NCBI GenBank assembly: GCA_900472395.1
Contig: UCHV01000024.1
Span: 1 to 64,000 of the forward strand
DNA: 64,000 nucleotides
Reading direction: 5' to 3'
Source of the DNA: Hyphomicrobiales bacterium
GTDB taxonomy: Bacteria > Pseudomonadota > Alphaproteobacteria > Rhizobiales > Rhizobiaceae
Position numbers and translations under genes: made by a program. A model generated the notes under the pieces. That model searched no databases and was not told where the DNA came from. It worked only from the letters and a program-made list of their open reading frames with translations. Of this stretch, positions 17,662 through 27,736 are shown one piece after another (position 1 is the first letter of the stretch; every line of letters begins with the position of its first letter).

Positions 17662-18900
17662 CCGCCTTCCGACCCTCCAGGGACACCAGTCCTGAATGCT
17701 CAACCGCTGCCCGTGCTCGCCATCGGCGGCGGTTCCGCTTCCGGCCCACTCAATTGATCCCGGAAATTTCCATGTCCTTGGATTTACCCCCGCATTTATG
17801 GCGCAGATCGGTACCGTGCAGGCCTGGTCCGACGGAACGCCTCGGCCACCGGAACACCATCGCGAGAAACTGCCCGAATAGAGGGCCCGCTACAGCAGCT
17901 GCCGGCTTCTCAGCTGTCAGGCCGAATATGGGCAACGCATCGTGATCGTGCCAGCCGATTTCAGGCTGCACGAAGGCGATCATCGCGCCGGCGGGGTCAT
18001 CCCCATCCGCGTTTATAAAACCTCCAAGATCATCAGCGGTTCGGCCTTTAGCGTCGCCGAGGTCCCGGCCGGAGGAGTTGCCACGTCATCGAACGTGGCA
18101 CCAAGAATGCCGAACTTGTCCATACCGCCGCCAGCTGCGAGGCCGTGGACATGTGGATCAGTCGGCACGGCTATCTGTTGCCCTGCTTGAAGGCGTCACA
18201 GCTGACGAAGCCGCGGTCACTGCTGGTCGCGGAAGTGTGTAGCATGAGTGACGCTGACGGCATCACGCCCGCTTCAGCCACTTGCAGTTCTCGCGAAGTG
18301 ATATTCAATCAATCGGCAGACGGTTTCATCGTGGAAAGGGTCTGTGATCTCATTCTGGTCATGCTACAGCCGGGTGACGGCTGCGCAGGCGGCTTCGTCA
18401 CCAGCGCGTGGCGTGTCGATCGCCCGCTGGCCGAACTCACGCGCCAATCCTTCTACAGCCATGAGTGACGGTGGCGGACGCGGACAGCTTTCGCGCGCGG
18501 GTTTTGGAAGTCGCCGAGCATCGACGCGGACTTGTGCAACGATCCTGTCCGACTGCGGCATAGGTTTTCATGACCTTGGCTGACGTGCTTCCGGAATCCA
18601 GGCCGGCAAGGAGGATCCCCCTTGGCTTGGCCGCCCTTCGGTTTCGTTGCGGTCTGGACCGACGCCCGTCCGGTTCAAGGCCGCTGTCGCGCCGCGGGGC
18701 GGCCGGTCATGCCGCTCGTCGCAAGGCAGGAATGCGGGACATTACAGGGCTTTGCCCCGCTTGCCCGCATCCCGGCATCGCTCGATCCGGCCCGCCCGGA
18801 CCCTGAACCGGTCGGTTTGCGTCGGTCCCTTTCGACCGCACCGAAGGACGGGCCGGCCATGGGGCCGACCCGCCTCGGCAGACAACGAAAGGAAAGCAAC
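17662..18900. other. Long gap, possibly with an eroded gene, ending in a GC-rich leader
   Basis: No intact gene. Between about 17757 and 18100 the plus strand shows coding-like text broken by a stop: FHVLGFTPAFMAQIGTVQAW then TAG, and EYGQRIVIVPADFRLHEGDH with GGVIPIRVYKTSKI. This may be a dead gene, but I could not name a family. From about 18600 the DNA is GC-rich leader, with a copy of CAGGGCTTTGCCCCGCTTG at 18745-18763. Confidence 0.4.
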
Positions 18901-19512
18901 ATGGCAAAATCCTCAATCCAGTCCCGGCAGTCGTCAAATCCGTCCGCACGGCCATTCGCCCGCGTCCTCCAGCTTCGCAAGGGTGCTACTTTCGAAATGG
19001 TCCGCCTGACGTGCCCCGATGTAGCTCAGGCTCTCAAGATCGCTGAAAGCTTTGCGACTGCGATTCTCGACAGTTCCGGCCTCCGTGACATGCACGAGCG
19101 CCTGATCGTCGAGACTGCCACCGGGCTGTCGGACGGCCTCGGAGAACGAGCGATGCAGATCCACCTCCAGCGGATCGTCGGCGCCTATGTCGGTTCGGCC
19201 CACGGTGCCGGCCAGTTCTATTCACGCGCCGTGAGCGAAGCGCGCGATGCCACCGCAAAAGGTGCCGCTGATGCCCGTGACGAGGATCTCGACGGCCCGG
19301 TCGGTTATGACAGCGCCGCTCGGCGCAAGCGCGAATTCGCTGCAGACATGGGCATTCAGGCGCATGCGCTGCGGATGGCCGCCGAGGGCGCCGTCGCAGC
19401 TTACGAACAGATTGTCGGCGAGCCTTGGAAGCCCTTCGACCGCCCGGTTGAAAACCCTGGGCAGACGCTCGACCGCAAGGCGGCCGCGGCCCAGATGTCC
19501 GCTTTCGACTGA
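18901..19512 (+). CDS. Conserved hypothetical plasmid protein
   Basis: 203 residues from the ATG at 18901, with CGAAAGGAAAG upstream. The open frame extends to 18622, but that part is leader translation. The protein is helical and alanine-rich, with a short basic N-terminus (MAKSSIQSRQSSNPSARPFA) and no membrane segment. Homologues, as I recall, accompany the ParB-like and ArdC genes of rhizobial plasmids in this order, which suggests an establishment or maintenance role. A strong terminator follows at 19567-19592. Confidence 0.75.
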   Translation: MAKSSIQSRQSSNPSARPFARVLQLRKGATFEMVRLTCPDVAQALKIAESFATAILDSSGLRDMHERLIVETATGLSDGLGERAMQIHLQRIVGAYVGSAHGAGQFYSRAVSEARDATAKGAADARDEDLDGPVGYDSAARRKREFAADMGIQAHALRMAAEGAVAAYEQIVGEPWKPFDRPVENPGQTLDRKAAAAQMSAFD

Positions 19513-19566
19513 GACCACCCAATGGCGGTGCCTCGGCTCCACCATTTCAGGCTTTCCCGTACGCGC

Positions 19567-19592
19567 GGCCGCCCGATATGGGCGGCCTTTTT
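19567..19592 (+). terminator. Intrinsic terminator
   Basis: GGCCGCCC (19567-19574), loop GATAT, GGGCGGCC (19580-19587), then TTTTT. The perfect 8-bp GC stem and T-run end the transcript of the 18901 gene. Confidence 0.9.
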
Positions 19593-19843
19593 CATGTCGT
19601 CGATCATGACCATGACCATGACGAAGGACGAAGGAAGAAAGGGGAGGGGAACGACAATCGGCGCCGCTCGAAACCTCGTCCCGTCCTCGGTCCTGCAGGA
19701 GCCGGATGCAGGCAACAACGGCTTCGCCGTCCTTCACATGCGTTCCGGCCGTTCCGGTGCGCCTGCCCCCGATCGCTCCTGCCATCGGCCCTCCGTGACG
19801 AGGTTGCGATCGACGCGGCCTCCCCTAAACGGAGGATTGAACA

Positions 19844-20769
19844 ATGAGCAAGGAGACCGATACCACCCGCCGCGACATCCATGCCCGCATCACCGACCGG
19901 ATCGTGGCAGATCTGGAAAACGGCGTGCGTCCCTGGATCAAGCCATGGAGCGCTCGCAACATGGCCGGCCGGGTAAGCCGGCCACTTCGGCACAACGGTC
20001 AGGCCTATACGGGCCTCAATGTTGTGCTTTTATGGTCCGAGAGCGCTGCCTGCGGGTTCGCTTCCGCGACCTGGATGACCCTGCGTCAGGCCAACGAGCT
20101 CGGCGCCCATGTCCGCAGGGGCGAGAGCGGTGCCACCGTCGTCTTTGCGAGCCACTTCACAAAGGCGGCAATCGGCGCCGGTGGTGCGGAAATCGATCGC
20201 GATATCCCTTTTCTGAAGGCTTACACCGTTTTCAATTGCGATCAGATCGATGGGCTACCGGATCATTATTACAGCGCCCCGAACATCATCGCGAAACCGC
20301 TTGAGCGCATCGAGAGGGCGGACCGTTTTTCGACAATACCCGTGCGGCCATCCGCTACGGTGGCAACCAGGCCTACTACTCTCCTCCGACCGATCACATC
20401 CAGCTTCCCGAGCCTGCGCAATTCCGCGACACCGCGTCCTACATTGCCACCCGCGCGCATGAGACCCTTCACTGGACGTCTGCAGCCCACCGGCTGAACC
20501 GGGATCTGTCCCGCTATCATAAGGATAAGCGCGAGCGCGCCTTTGAGGAAATGCTCGTGGAGCTCGGCGCAGCGATGATTTGCGCCGATCTCGGGATTGT
20601 TCCGGAACTGGAGCCGCGCCCGGACCATGCTGCGTATATCCAGACCTGGGCTGCAATTCTTGGCTCTGACACGCGCGCAATTTTCCAGGCAGCAGCCCAT
20701 GCGCAGCGCGCCGTCGCCTATCTCCACAGCCTTCAGCCGTCGGCGACCTCCGAAGAGGAAGCAGAGTGA
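19844..20769 (+). pseudogene. ardC: ArdC-type antirestriction protein, frameshifted
   Basis: ATG at 19844 behind GGAGG. The N-terminal part (RRDIHARITDRIVADLENGV, PLRHNGQAYTGLNVVLLW) is the ssDNA-binding half of ArdC. Near residue 161 the frame changes: DRFFDNTRAAIRYGGNQAYY, SPPTDHIQLPEPAQFRD and the metalloprotease box AHETLHWT continue in the next frame to a stop at 20769. The run at 20326-20330 has five T where six restore the frame. ArdC proteins protect incoming plasmid DNA from restriction. As it reads, the product would lose its HExxH half. A sequencing error in the T-run would make it intact. Confidence 0.85.
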
Positions 20770-21353
20770 TGTCATTCGATCACGAGCTTGTCGACCACTC
20801 GGCACCATCTGCAATGCGGCTTGGGGCGCTGTCGTTACCTGCCGGAAGCCGAGCGCTGTCTCCGGTCATCTTGGATGGCTGGGTTTGTCTAGCGTCCTGC
20901 GGTTCCCTGTCTATATTGTGCTGGCCAGCGATATTCGCGAGCATCCCCGGAGGGGATGAAGGTGATCAATGGCGCCGATCTCCGCTTTTGCCGGGACTGC
21001 AGAGTCGGAGGGCGGAAGTGCCGGTTAAGTCTCTCACTGCGGTCATTGCGTTGGGAAGTGTGCGCTGTCGCGCAAGTACTGCAGACCGTCCGAAAACTTA
21101 AGGGACGATCAATGGCGTGTGCGATAGCGTGCTGGAACTCTGCAGTGGCCACCTCTGCCCTTTTTTGAAGGGTTGATTGCCTCGCGAAGACTCAATCACG
21201 TATCTATTCATTCTCATTCTCATTCTCATTCTGTTCAATTGGCGTGAGCATCCGGTGGTCATGCCCTGGCAGTGGGATCAGAACGGAGACGCCGACAAGC
21301 TCGATCCTTGCTCCGCCGGCTTTTTCCGCGCTTGCAAGGCCATATTTCCAAGT
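20770..21353. other. Gap, no gene seen; short tandem repeat
   Basis: Nothing coding is recognisable. CATCCCC-GGA-GGGGATG near 20942 is a small hairpin. Four tandem copies of CATTCT lie at 21209-21232. Confidence 0.5.
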
Positions 21354-21659
21354 TCAGATACCTGAACCGTTCAACTCACCATCGTCGTCGCCGTCCCATG
21401 CTTCCGGCATAGTCAAGCTATCGATGTCAGCCTCCGGCATTGGCATCCAGCATTTCAGCTCAGGCTCGGCATACTGGATGACCATACCAGGTGTCGAATC
21501 CGAAGAGCGCCAACCACCTTCGCTTCCATGATCACCGTTCGCCCAATATATGAGATCGACAGCCCCGGCTCCCTGTTCGGACGGACGAATAGTCGCGAGG
21601 ATACGGTCCCCGGTTTTCGGAGCGGTACTCATGTGTTGCCAGCGGTTTGAAACTTTCAT
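21354..21659 (-). CDS. Small DUF551-like hypothetical protein
   Basis: 101 residues from the ATG at 21659, preceded by GGGAGGAG. MSTAPKTGDRILATI, a tryptophan-rich middle (IYWANGDHGSEGGWRSS) and CWMPMPEA resemble the DUF551 pattern of phage and plasmid proteins. Function unknown. It reads toward the left on its own. Confidence 0.6.
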   Translation of the reverse strand: MKVSNRWQHMSTAPKTGDRILATIRPSEQGAGAVDLIYWANGDHGSEGGWRSSDSTPGMVIQYAEPELKCWMPMPEADIDSLTMPEAWDGDDDGELNGSGI

Positions 21660-21737
21660 TCAAAGCTCCTCCCGAGTCTCACCCGGTGCAAGTTCGTTTC
21701 ATTGACTACCGACTTCGTCACATGCGAAAGCGCTAAG

Positions 21738-22655
21738 CTATCTAGAATTTTCTGACTCTGCGGGAGCAGCCAGCACTTTCAATTCTCCCGGATGCGTCCG
21801 TATGACGATGTCTTGGTCCATCGCGACAATCTCTCCATCCATCACGCACCGTATGCCATGTCGATGCCGCGGGAAATGAAGGCTGATTTCCGATGAACTA
21901 TAAGCGGTGATTGCAGGGTTCTCTTTCAAGCGTCCACGCAAAATGTCGAATGCCAAATGCATGGCTGATCGAAACGTCAATGGGTCGGCCAGATAGATCC
22001 CAAGATGGCCGCCGTCGACAGTCTCTGCAAACATCAGCGCGTCGCGGCCGAATTCGTTATTGGAGACCGAAATGGCGGAAATCTCCTGTTTTTTGAGTTC
22101 GCCATTGATATGAAGCGCGACATCGAAACGCGGTGGTCGTGCCATAGCGGTCAATGCTGCGCGGACCGTTGCGCGGATTTTACCGAACCGAGAGCCAAAC
22201 TCCATGGCATCGCGAAGCCGCACCATCCTCGGGCGCATGCCAGCTGAGAACTGATGCACAAAGCTCTGACCGTTTGCTGAGGCTATATCAACGCTTCGGC
22301 ACTCCGCAGAAGCCAATGTTTCCAGGACAGCCCAGATATCCAGCGGGAGCCGCAGCGATCGCGCGAACAGATTCATTGTCCCTGCGGGTACAACTCCCAA
22401 CACCTTCCCGCTTTTCCAGGAAAGCCTTGCAGCCGCCGATATCGTCCCGTCGCCACCACCTGCCACTATGCAATCTATATCGGGGCGATTGGCTGCCGCT
22501 TCCAGAGCGTAGGCAACCTCATGACCAGCGACCACATGGCATTCTATCCGATGTCCCGCCTCTTCGAATAGTTCGATTACCTTCACCTCATAGGCAGCCA
22601 TGTCGGTGGTCCGAAACGTTCCGCCATCGCGGTTAAAGACAGCTATGATGTTCAT
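21738..22655 (-). CDS. Diacylglycerol kinase-family lipid kinase
   Basis: 305 residues from MNIIAVFNRDGG (ATG at 22655). The 20 extra in-frame residues upstream look unlike the family. The DAGK catalytic motif GGGDGT is at 66-71, then VVPAGTMNLFARSLRLP, the second conserved stretch (G-T-x-N-x-F/L-A), and a C-terminal lid domain ending in VMDGEIVAMDQDIVIRTHPG. Members phosphorylate diacylglycerol, ceramide or related lipids at the membrane, and the substrate cannot be told from sequence. Downstream on the same strand of the helical protein at 22790-23170. Confidence 0.88.
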   Translation of the reverse strand: MNIIAVFNRDGGTFRTTDMAAYEVKVIELFEEAGHRIECHVVAGHEVAYALEAAANRPDIDCIVAGGGDGTISAAARLSWKSGKVLGVVPAGTMNLFARSLRLPLDIWAVLETLASAECRSVDIASANGQSFVHQFSAGMRPRMVRLRDAMEFGSRFGKIRATVRAALTAMARPPRFDVALHINGELKKQEISAISVSNNEFGRDALMFAETVDGGHLGIYLADPLTFRSAMHLAFDILRGRLKENPAITAYSSSEISLHFPRHRHGIRCVMDGEIVAMDQDIVIRTHPGELKVLAAPAESENSR

Positions 22656-22789
22656 CGGACCCGCTTGGTTGAAACTCCCCGCCTGATGAACGGTCTCGCA
22701 TCCAATTTGTTGCAATCGCGCAGAGATCCTTCCCGGGATTTGCCGCTCACCCAGGCTCAGCCGGTCTCCCGAGCATTCGGTTCAGGCCG

Positions 22790-23170
22790 TCAATGAATGG
22801 ATTTGTCAGCGTTTGCTAGACCACGATTAGCGCCACCAGGCGCAATTCGGGATGCCGAACTCTCCAGCCTGGTCTTCAGTTCTGCCGAAACTGTCGGCGC
22901 CTTGGTATCATCATCGTCAGGTTCATACCCGTCGTCCTCGACCCCGAGCGAGGAGAGCCGATTATCGATAGCGAGCGCGTATATCGCCTCTAGGACGCCG
23001 CGTTCACGAATGTCCGGATCGCTCATTGCAAAGAGCGATGCTTTTGCAATGCGTTTCGCCGACGCCTTGCGACATTGCTCATTGATGAAATCGTATAGAT
23101 CATGGCTGGTCAGGCCATCGACGGCACCAGTGACCAACGCATCGTAAACTCTGTTCAACTTCTTTCCCAT
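22790..23170 (-). CDS. Conserved helical protein, paralogue of the gene at 46390
   Basis: 126 residues from the ATG at 23170 behind GAGGAGATG. It starts MGKKLNRVYDALVTGAVDGL and shares with 46390-46773 nearly the same start, a KRIAKASL.A.SDPDIRER.VLE core, an RLSSLGV.DD segment and an acidic run (about residues 79-88). No family name is known to me. No membrane segment or catalytic motif is visible. It lies upstream of a lipid kinase, and its paralogue lies upstream of a CYTH phosphohydrolase-type gene. Confidence 0.75.
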   Translation of the reverse strand: MGKKLNRVYDALVTGAVDGLTSHDLYDFINEQCRKASAKRIAKASLFAMSDPDIRERGVLEAIYALAIDNRLSSLGVEDDGYEPDDDDTKAPTVSAELKTRLESSASRIAPGGANRGLANADKSIH

Positions 23171-23576
23171 GACGGTTCATCTCCTCTGTGAGAAAGATCA
23201 GCGGAGAAATATTGAAGTGTTTGCGATCCTGTCAGGATCTGGCTGCAATGAGATAGGAAACGGCGGCGTTTCAGTCAGGCAGACAAAGCATCGCCATACG
23301 ACGGGTGCCAGCCGCCAGGGCTACGCCTACTCATCCAATCTGGGTTGAAGTGCATCTTCTGCATTGGTGAATGCCGGGAGGATACACTGATCATCAATGG
23401 CTTTGCGACCGTAGCGACAGCCCCCTCTCGCCGATACCTTCAAACAAGAATTGTTCCACTGTCAAAGCTGTCGTGCATGCACTATCCACAGCTTGGCAAA
23501 ATGGCGGATTTCCTGTCTCCGCGTACGAGCCGTTAGCCATTATCAGGACACGCCAACGGGCGTAGCCTGAAACAGG
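23171..23576. other. Gap, no gene seen
   Basis: About 400 bases between the leftward helical-protein gene and the end of the leftward oxidoreductase gene. The right part must hold the promoter of the 23170 gene. The longest frames (60-64 codons) show nothing recognisable. Confidence 0.4.
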
Positions 23577-24494
23577 TCAGCCTTGGATGGCCAAGACGAT
23601 TTTACCACGTGCGCGGCCGGCTTCGGAAAGTGCCAACGCTTGTTTGATTTCGGCCAAAGGCAGCACCGTATCGATGTGCGCTACCACTTTTCCGACTTCA
23701 ACAAGCTCCTTGATCGCGGTCAGGTTTCGTCCGCTTGGTATCGTGAAAGACCGCTTTACACTCACCCCAAAACGTTCAGCCTCGTCATCCGGGAAAGCTA
23801 CGACGGTCACCATACGGCCCCCCTTCTTCAGGGTCTTGAAGGCGCGATGGAATGTCTCGCCACCCACCGTGTCGAGGACGATGTCGATTCCACCGGCTGC
23901 CTCCTCGAAGGGTTGGCTGGTGTAGTCGATGAAGTCATCAGCACCAAGATCGCGGACGAACCGCTCGTTGCGGCCCGATGCGACTGCTGTGACATGCGCT
24001 CCGACAGCTTTCGCAAACTGCACGGCCAGCGAACCGACACCGCCCGAGCCATTGGTTACGAGAAGACGTATTCCCGGGGTTAATCCGGCTTCGTCGAAAA
24101 GTGCCTGCCATGCCGTGGAGCCTGCGAGCGGCAGCGCCGCCGCATGGATAAAGTCGAGATTGTCAGGCGTACGGACGAGATTGACTGCTTTTGCGACCGC
24201 GTACTCTGCAAAGGCACCGGTATTAACCATGCCGAAAACAGTTTCGCCACGCTGGACAGTATTGACGCCGCTGCCGAGCTTTTCGACCGTGCCGACAAGT
24301 TCTCCTCCAAGGTGGATCGGCAGAGTCATCCCCATGCGCTGACCCACGCCGCCGCGAATTTTCCAGTCAACCGGATTAACGCCTGCGGCGTGAACCTTGA
24401 CCAGAACCTCACCGGCAACGGGCTCCGGTCGCTCGATCTCAGCGATTTCCACCACATCGTTTGACCCGTATTCCCTAATGACCGCAGCTCTCAT
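23577..24494 (-). CDS. NADP-dependent quinone oxidoreductase-like (MDR family)
   Basis: 305 residues from MRAAVIREYGSNDVVEI (ATG at 24494 behind GGAGAC). GroES-like N-terminal domain (AAGVNPVDWKIRGG, HLGGELVGTVEKLGSGV), then the Rossmann nucleotide site NGSGGVGSLAVQFAKAVGA near 150-170 and a C-terminal IKQALALSEAGRARGKIVL. No structural-zinc cysteines are seen, as expected for the QOR group. Such enzymes reduce quinones or enones with NADPH. It is divergent from an AraC regulator 89 bases away, which probably controls it. Confidence 0.92.
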   Translation of the reverse strand: MRAAVIREYGSNDVVEIAEIERPEPVAGEVLVKVHAAGVNPVDWKIRGGVGQRMGMTLPIHLGGELVGTVEKLGSGVNTVQRGETVFGMVNTGAFAEYAVAKAVNLVRTPDNLDFIHAAALPLAGSTAWQALFDEAGLTPGIRLLVTNGSGGVGSLAVQFAKAVGAHVTAVASGRNERFVRDLGADDFIDYTSQPFEEAAGGIDIVLDTVGGETFHRAFKTLKKGGRMVTVVAFPDDEAERFGVSVKRSFTIPSGRNLTAIKELVEVGKVVAHIDTVLPLAEIKQALALSEAGRARGKIVLAIQG

Positions 24495-24583
24495 TGTTAC
24501 GTCTCCTGAGTCTTGACCTGTCCCACGATATCCGAATATTTGTTCGATGTACTGCCAATGAACATCGCCAAAAGGCCATTTCA

Positions 24584-25330
24584 ATGCAAATGCCGTTCAC
24601 CGTTCATCGCGTTACGAAGCCAAGCGGCTCAGCCTTGCCGATCCATAGTCACAATGAGGCTCAACTGACTTTCGCGGCTTCGGGCATGATCCAGCTCCAT
24701 ACGGACGAGGGTATCTGGTTGGTTCCTCCTCAGCTTGCAGCTTGGATTCCTGCGGGTGTCCCGCATCGTTTGGATATCATAACGGCTGCCGAGCTTTGGA
24801 TGTTACAGTGGCAACCATCAGCACTCATAAACTGGGCTCCTGCGCACTTTCCTGATCGCGCCTTCGCATCGAAGGTCACGCCATTGCTGTTCTCTCTTCT
24901 TGGCGCTGCAATCGAAGACAATGTTCGGACTGACAGGACAGAACTCGTGGTCAGGCTGATACTGCACGAACTGAGCGCGGTGTCGGATGCACCGACCTAC
25001 CTTCCATTGCCCAGGAACCTTGTGGCAAAACGGGTGGCCGAGGTTGCTCTGGGCGATCATTGCAATCGCATGGACCTGGCTGAGTTGGCATCGCGCGCCG
25101 CAACGTCCGTTCGAACCGCGAGCCGTTTGTTTCCGATGGAGACAGGAATGACACTCAAAGCTTGGCGGCAAAGGGCGCGGATCGTTCGAACCATGGAGCA
25201 GCTCGCCCAAGGGAAGGCAATCGCTCAAGTGGCGAGTGACGCAGGCTTCTCCAGCACTGCGGCGTTTTCCTGCGCCTTCAGGCAGGTGACCGCCATGACG
25301 CCAGGCACATTTCTCTGTATGCCACGATAG
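24584..25330 (+). CDS. AraC-family regulator with cupin sensor domain
   Basis: 248 residues from MQMPFTVHRV (ATG at 24584). The open frame reaches back to 24494 but overlaps the divergent promoter. The N-terminal AraC-binding cupin holds HSHNEAQLTFAASGMIQL and WIPAGVPHRLDI. The C-terminal pair of HTH motifs is at about 165-240 (MDLAELASRAATSVRTASRLF, AIAQVASDAGFSSTAAFSCAF). The divergent position suggests control of the oxidoreductase gene, with the operator in the 89-base spacer. Confidence 0.92.
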   Translation: MQMPFTVHRVTKPSGSALPIHSHNEAQLTFAASGMIQLHTDEGIWLVPPQLAAWIPAGVPHRLDIITAAELWMLQWQPSALINWAPAHFPDRAFASKVTPLLFSLLGAAIEDNVRTDRTELVVRLILHELSAVSDAPTYLPLPRNLVAKRVAEVALGDHCNRMDLAELASRAATSVRTASRLFPMETGMTLKAWRQRARIVRTMEQLAQGKAIAQVASDAGFSSTAAFSCAFRQVTAMTPGTFLCMPR

Positions 25331-26308
25331 TCAAAAACGCTCCGCCTCAGTCCATCATGACTGTCACCCCCAAGATGGGTAAGTCGTAATTATTCGAGCG
25401 GAGTGTAGCTATCTCGCTAAAGAGATCATCCCATCGTCGATATCGATAAGTATAAACGCCACTGTGTCGCGTGGGTCGGCGCCGTGAGCGGGAAGAGAAA
25501 GTGTGAGGAATAGCAAAAGGGTAAGCCATGCAACTATAGTCTTCAGATATTCATCGATTGCTGCTCAAGGATGTCCGATACCTGAAGTCCGCCTGCATCA
25601 GATGCCCGTTTCTCGACAGCGGGCGGTGGTACCAGGCGCGCGAAGGTCATCGTGATTTCCTGGGAGGGTGCCGGCGAAGTCGATCTGGTGCTCCTCTACG
25701 GGTCAAGGGGTATTTGCGGCAGCCTTGTCTTACCCCTTATGCTCCCCGCTCGATGCAGCCGATGTCTCCACCCCGTAAACCGTGGCCAACCCGATCTATG
25801 GCGGAGCGAATGCTTGGGCACGTGCGGTGACTAGTCGGACAGGGCGAATAGCCTTCAGCGAGGAGGGAGCCTGGCGGACTGGCACATTTCGACAGCGTCG
25901 TCGTGACCGTAAAATGGTGGCGTGCAATCTCATGCCGACCGGTTAGCGTAGCCAGGCAGTCGCGCGGGGGAGGGGCAGATCCCTTGACGTTTCGCCACGG
26001 TAGTCGGCCTGCAGATGACCTCTCTTGGCCTGCCCATCCGGAACGACGAACCACACCCACGCGGACCTCTATGGGGCTGGTTTGACCGAAGGTCGACTTC
26101 GTCTCGATCGCCTTGACCGCAACGGCCGTCCGCAACTTTCTTCCCCTGCGAACAGGTTCGCATTCCTCGCGCGTCAAGAAAGCCTCTCCCGGCCGCCCTC
26201 CACTGACGTTCCGGCCCAAGGGTGCGGCGCCGATCGCCGTCGGTTTTGACACCGCCATCGAGGCCGCGATGGGCGCGGCCCGAAAAACACCGGAAAAGGA
26301 ACACGACA
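25331..26308. other. Gap ending in the DUF736 leader
   Basis: No convincing gene. A minus-strand stretch at about 25400-25540 reads like a signal peptide start (LLLFLTLSLPAHGADPRD) but has no standard start codon and stops after some 20 more residues. The last 70 bases form a GC-rich leader with the hairpin GGCCGCGATGGGCGCGGCC (about 26262-26281) and GGAAAAGGAA before the DUF736 start. Confidence 0.4.
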
Positions 26309-26626
26309 ATGGCAGTCATCGGCGAATTCACCACCAACGGCAATAACTCCATCATCGGCAATGTTCGCACCCTCACCGTCAGCATGAAGGTCCGCCTCAA
26401 TCCAATCGAACGCGTCTCGCGAGATGCCCCGGATTTTCGCATCACCGCCGGCAACGGCGTCGAGGTTGGAGCCGGCTGGAAGACGGTTTCCAACGACGGT
26501 GAGCAGTATATCTCGGTCAAGCTCGACGACCCAAGCTTCAATGCACCGATCACGGCCGCTCTGTGGCCGAGCGAGACGGACGGCGAATACGCCCTCATCT
26601 GGAACCGCCCGAAGCGCGAGGTCTGA
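26309..26626 (+). CDS. DUF736 family protein
   Basis: 105 residues, starting MAVIGEFTTNGNNSIIGNVR, with the family hallmarks GAGWKTVSNDGEQYISVKLD, DPSFNAPITAALW and YALIWNRPKR. DUF736 proteins are common small plasmid proteins of Rhizobiales, often several per plasmid. Their role is unknown, and a single-strand-binding-like beta barrel has been suggested. It stands alone between a hairpin leader and its own terminator. Confidence 0.93.
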   Translation: MAVIGEFTTNGNNSIIGNVRTLTVSMKVRLNPIERVSRDAPDFRITAGNGVEVGAGWKTVSNDGEQYISVKLDDPSFNAPITAALWPSETDGEYALIWNRPKREV

Positions 26627-26640
26627 GCCGCACAATGATG

Positions 26641-26671
26641 AGCCCCGCCTAGCATGGCGGGGCTTTCTTTC
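26641..26671 (+). terminator. Intrinsic terminator of the DUF736 gene
   Basis: AGCCCCGCC (26641-26649), loop TAGCAT, GGCGGGGCT (26656-26664), followed by TTCTTTC. The stem is perfect over 9 bp. Confidence 0.85.
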
Positions 26672-27064
26672 GGCGACCGGCCCGACCTTGCAGCAAAACG
26701 CCAAGTCCCGCCGGCTGAGACCGCAGCCCGAAGGAGGCCGATATAGGCCGTTACAGCATCACCGTTACCCGAACCACTTCAAGCCAAATCGATCCCGACG
26801 CGTCATCGGTTGATAGCCCGCTTTAGACCTTCTTGCCGCAGGCCTTCGCCAGACCCAACGTTGACGATCGGGAGCTCCGGATCGTCACAGTGCCTTGCAT
26901 TCGAGACACTCGCCGCCTTGCGAAACGCAGCGAAAACCTGACTTCGACTTCGTGCCCATCTCGTCCGGTATGTTCCACGGACTGCTGGAAAATCACTTCG
27001 TCCCAGCCGCCGCGATCATCGGCCAGGGCATCGTCGCGGGCTTCGCCCGGAGCATGCAACCAAG
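26672..27064. other. Gap, no gene seen
   Basis: About 390 bases between the DUF736 terminator and the end of the leftward HU gene. A CGGGC-GAA-GCCCG hairpin near 27040-27052 may end the HU transcript. The overlapping frames here do not look like genes. Confidence 0.4.
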
Positions 27065-27343
27065 TCACTTGTTCAGCGCATCCTTGAGCGCCTTGGCGGG
27101 TGTAAAGGTGAGCTTCTTCGCCGCCGCGACCTTGACAGGCGCGCCAGTCGACGGGTTTCGTGCCTGGCGCTCCGGGGTTGCTTTTACCTTGAACTTGCCA
27201 AATCCAGGGAGGCTGGTCTCGTTGCCAGCGATCGCTGCTTCAGTGATCGAGGAGATGACTGACTCGACGATCGTTTTGGCTTGAGCTTTAGTCAAGCTAT
27301 GATCGGACGCAATCTTGTCGGCAATTTCGTTTGTCGTTGTCAT
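27065..27343 (-). CDS. HU-family nucleoid protein
   Basis: 92 residues from the ATG at 27343. Typical HU pattern: NEIADKIASDHSLTKAQAKT, LPGFGKFKVKATPERQARNP with the DNA-bending arm, STGAPVKVAAAKKLTFTPAK. It binds and bends DNA. The proline arm reads ARNPSTG. Plasmid-borne HU copies may compact the plasmid or help transfer. It is monocistronic. Confidence 0.95.
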   Translation of the reverse strand: MTTTNEIADKIASDHSLTKAQAKTIVESVISSITEAAIAGNETSLPGFGKFKVKATPERQARNPSTGAPVKVAAAKKLTFTPAKALKDALNK

Positions 27344-27736
27344 GGTTTTGTCTCTCCCATCTTTGACAAAAGAAGCGTTGCAGCGAATGTCGGGCCTGTC
27401 ATCGGCACACTGCAGCAGAAAAGTCCGGAAATCCTCCCTTTCCACAACTTTGCTTGAACTGTGAGCACGAACGAGCACTTCCAGCCGAACGCGCTCGCCG
27501 AAATGGGTGCCATACGGAGAGGGTATGTCTGCTCAGTCTCGCCAAGAGTGCCATGAGCGATCGTGCCACCTCAAGGTCGCGCGGCACCTCCAATTTTGCA
27601 TCCGCTCCGGTTCCCTTCGCTCCAACAAAATCGGCTCCTCCGCACGCCGGCTCCGCCGGTCGCTCACGCGAACCCTGATGTGACACGACCCCTCATGACC
27701 GGGGGCGTCGTCATTCACAACGTCAAGGAGACGAAG
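27344..27736. other. Gap between HU and the 54-residue gene
   Basis: No gene recognised. It holds the HU promoter on the minus strand (left part) and a 200-base GC-rich leader for the gene at 27737 (right part). Confidence 0.4.

Noticed and set aside
17942..18468. Open frames of 82 and 107 codons
   Set aside because: No start signals or family likeness. At most part of an eroded gene, so described only as a gap.
21209..21232. Four CATTCT copies considered as a functional repeat
   Set aside because: A short simple repeat in a gene-free stretch with nothing to tie it to a function.
25737..26309. 190-codon minus-strand frame over the DUF736 leader
   Set aside because: Low-complexity Arg/Gly/Ser composition, antisense to a hairpin leader and covering no known domain. 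Treated as a GC-rich shadow frame.
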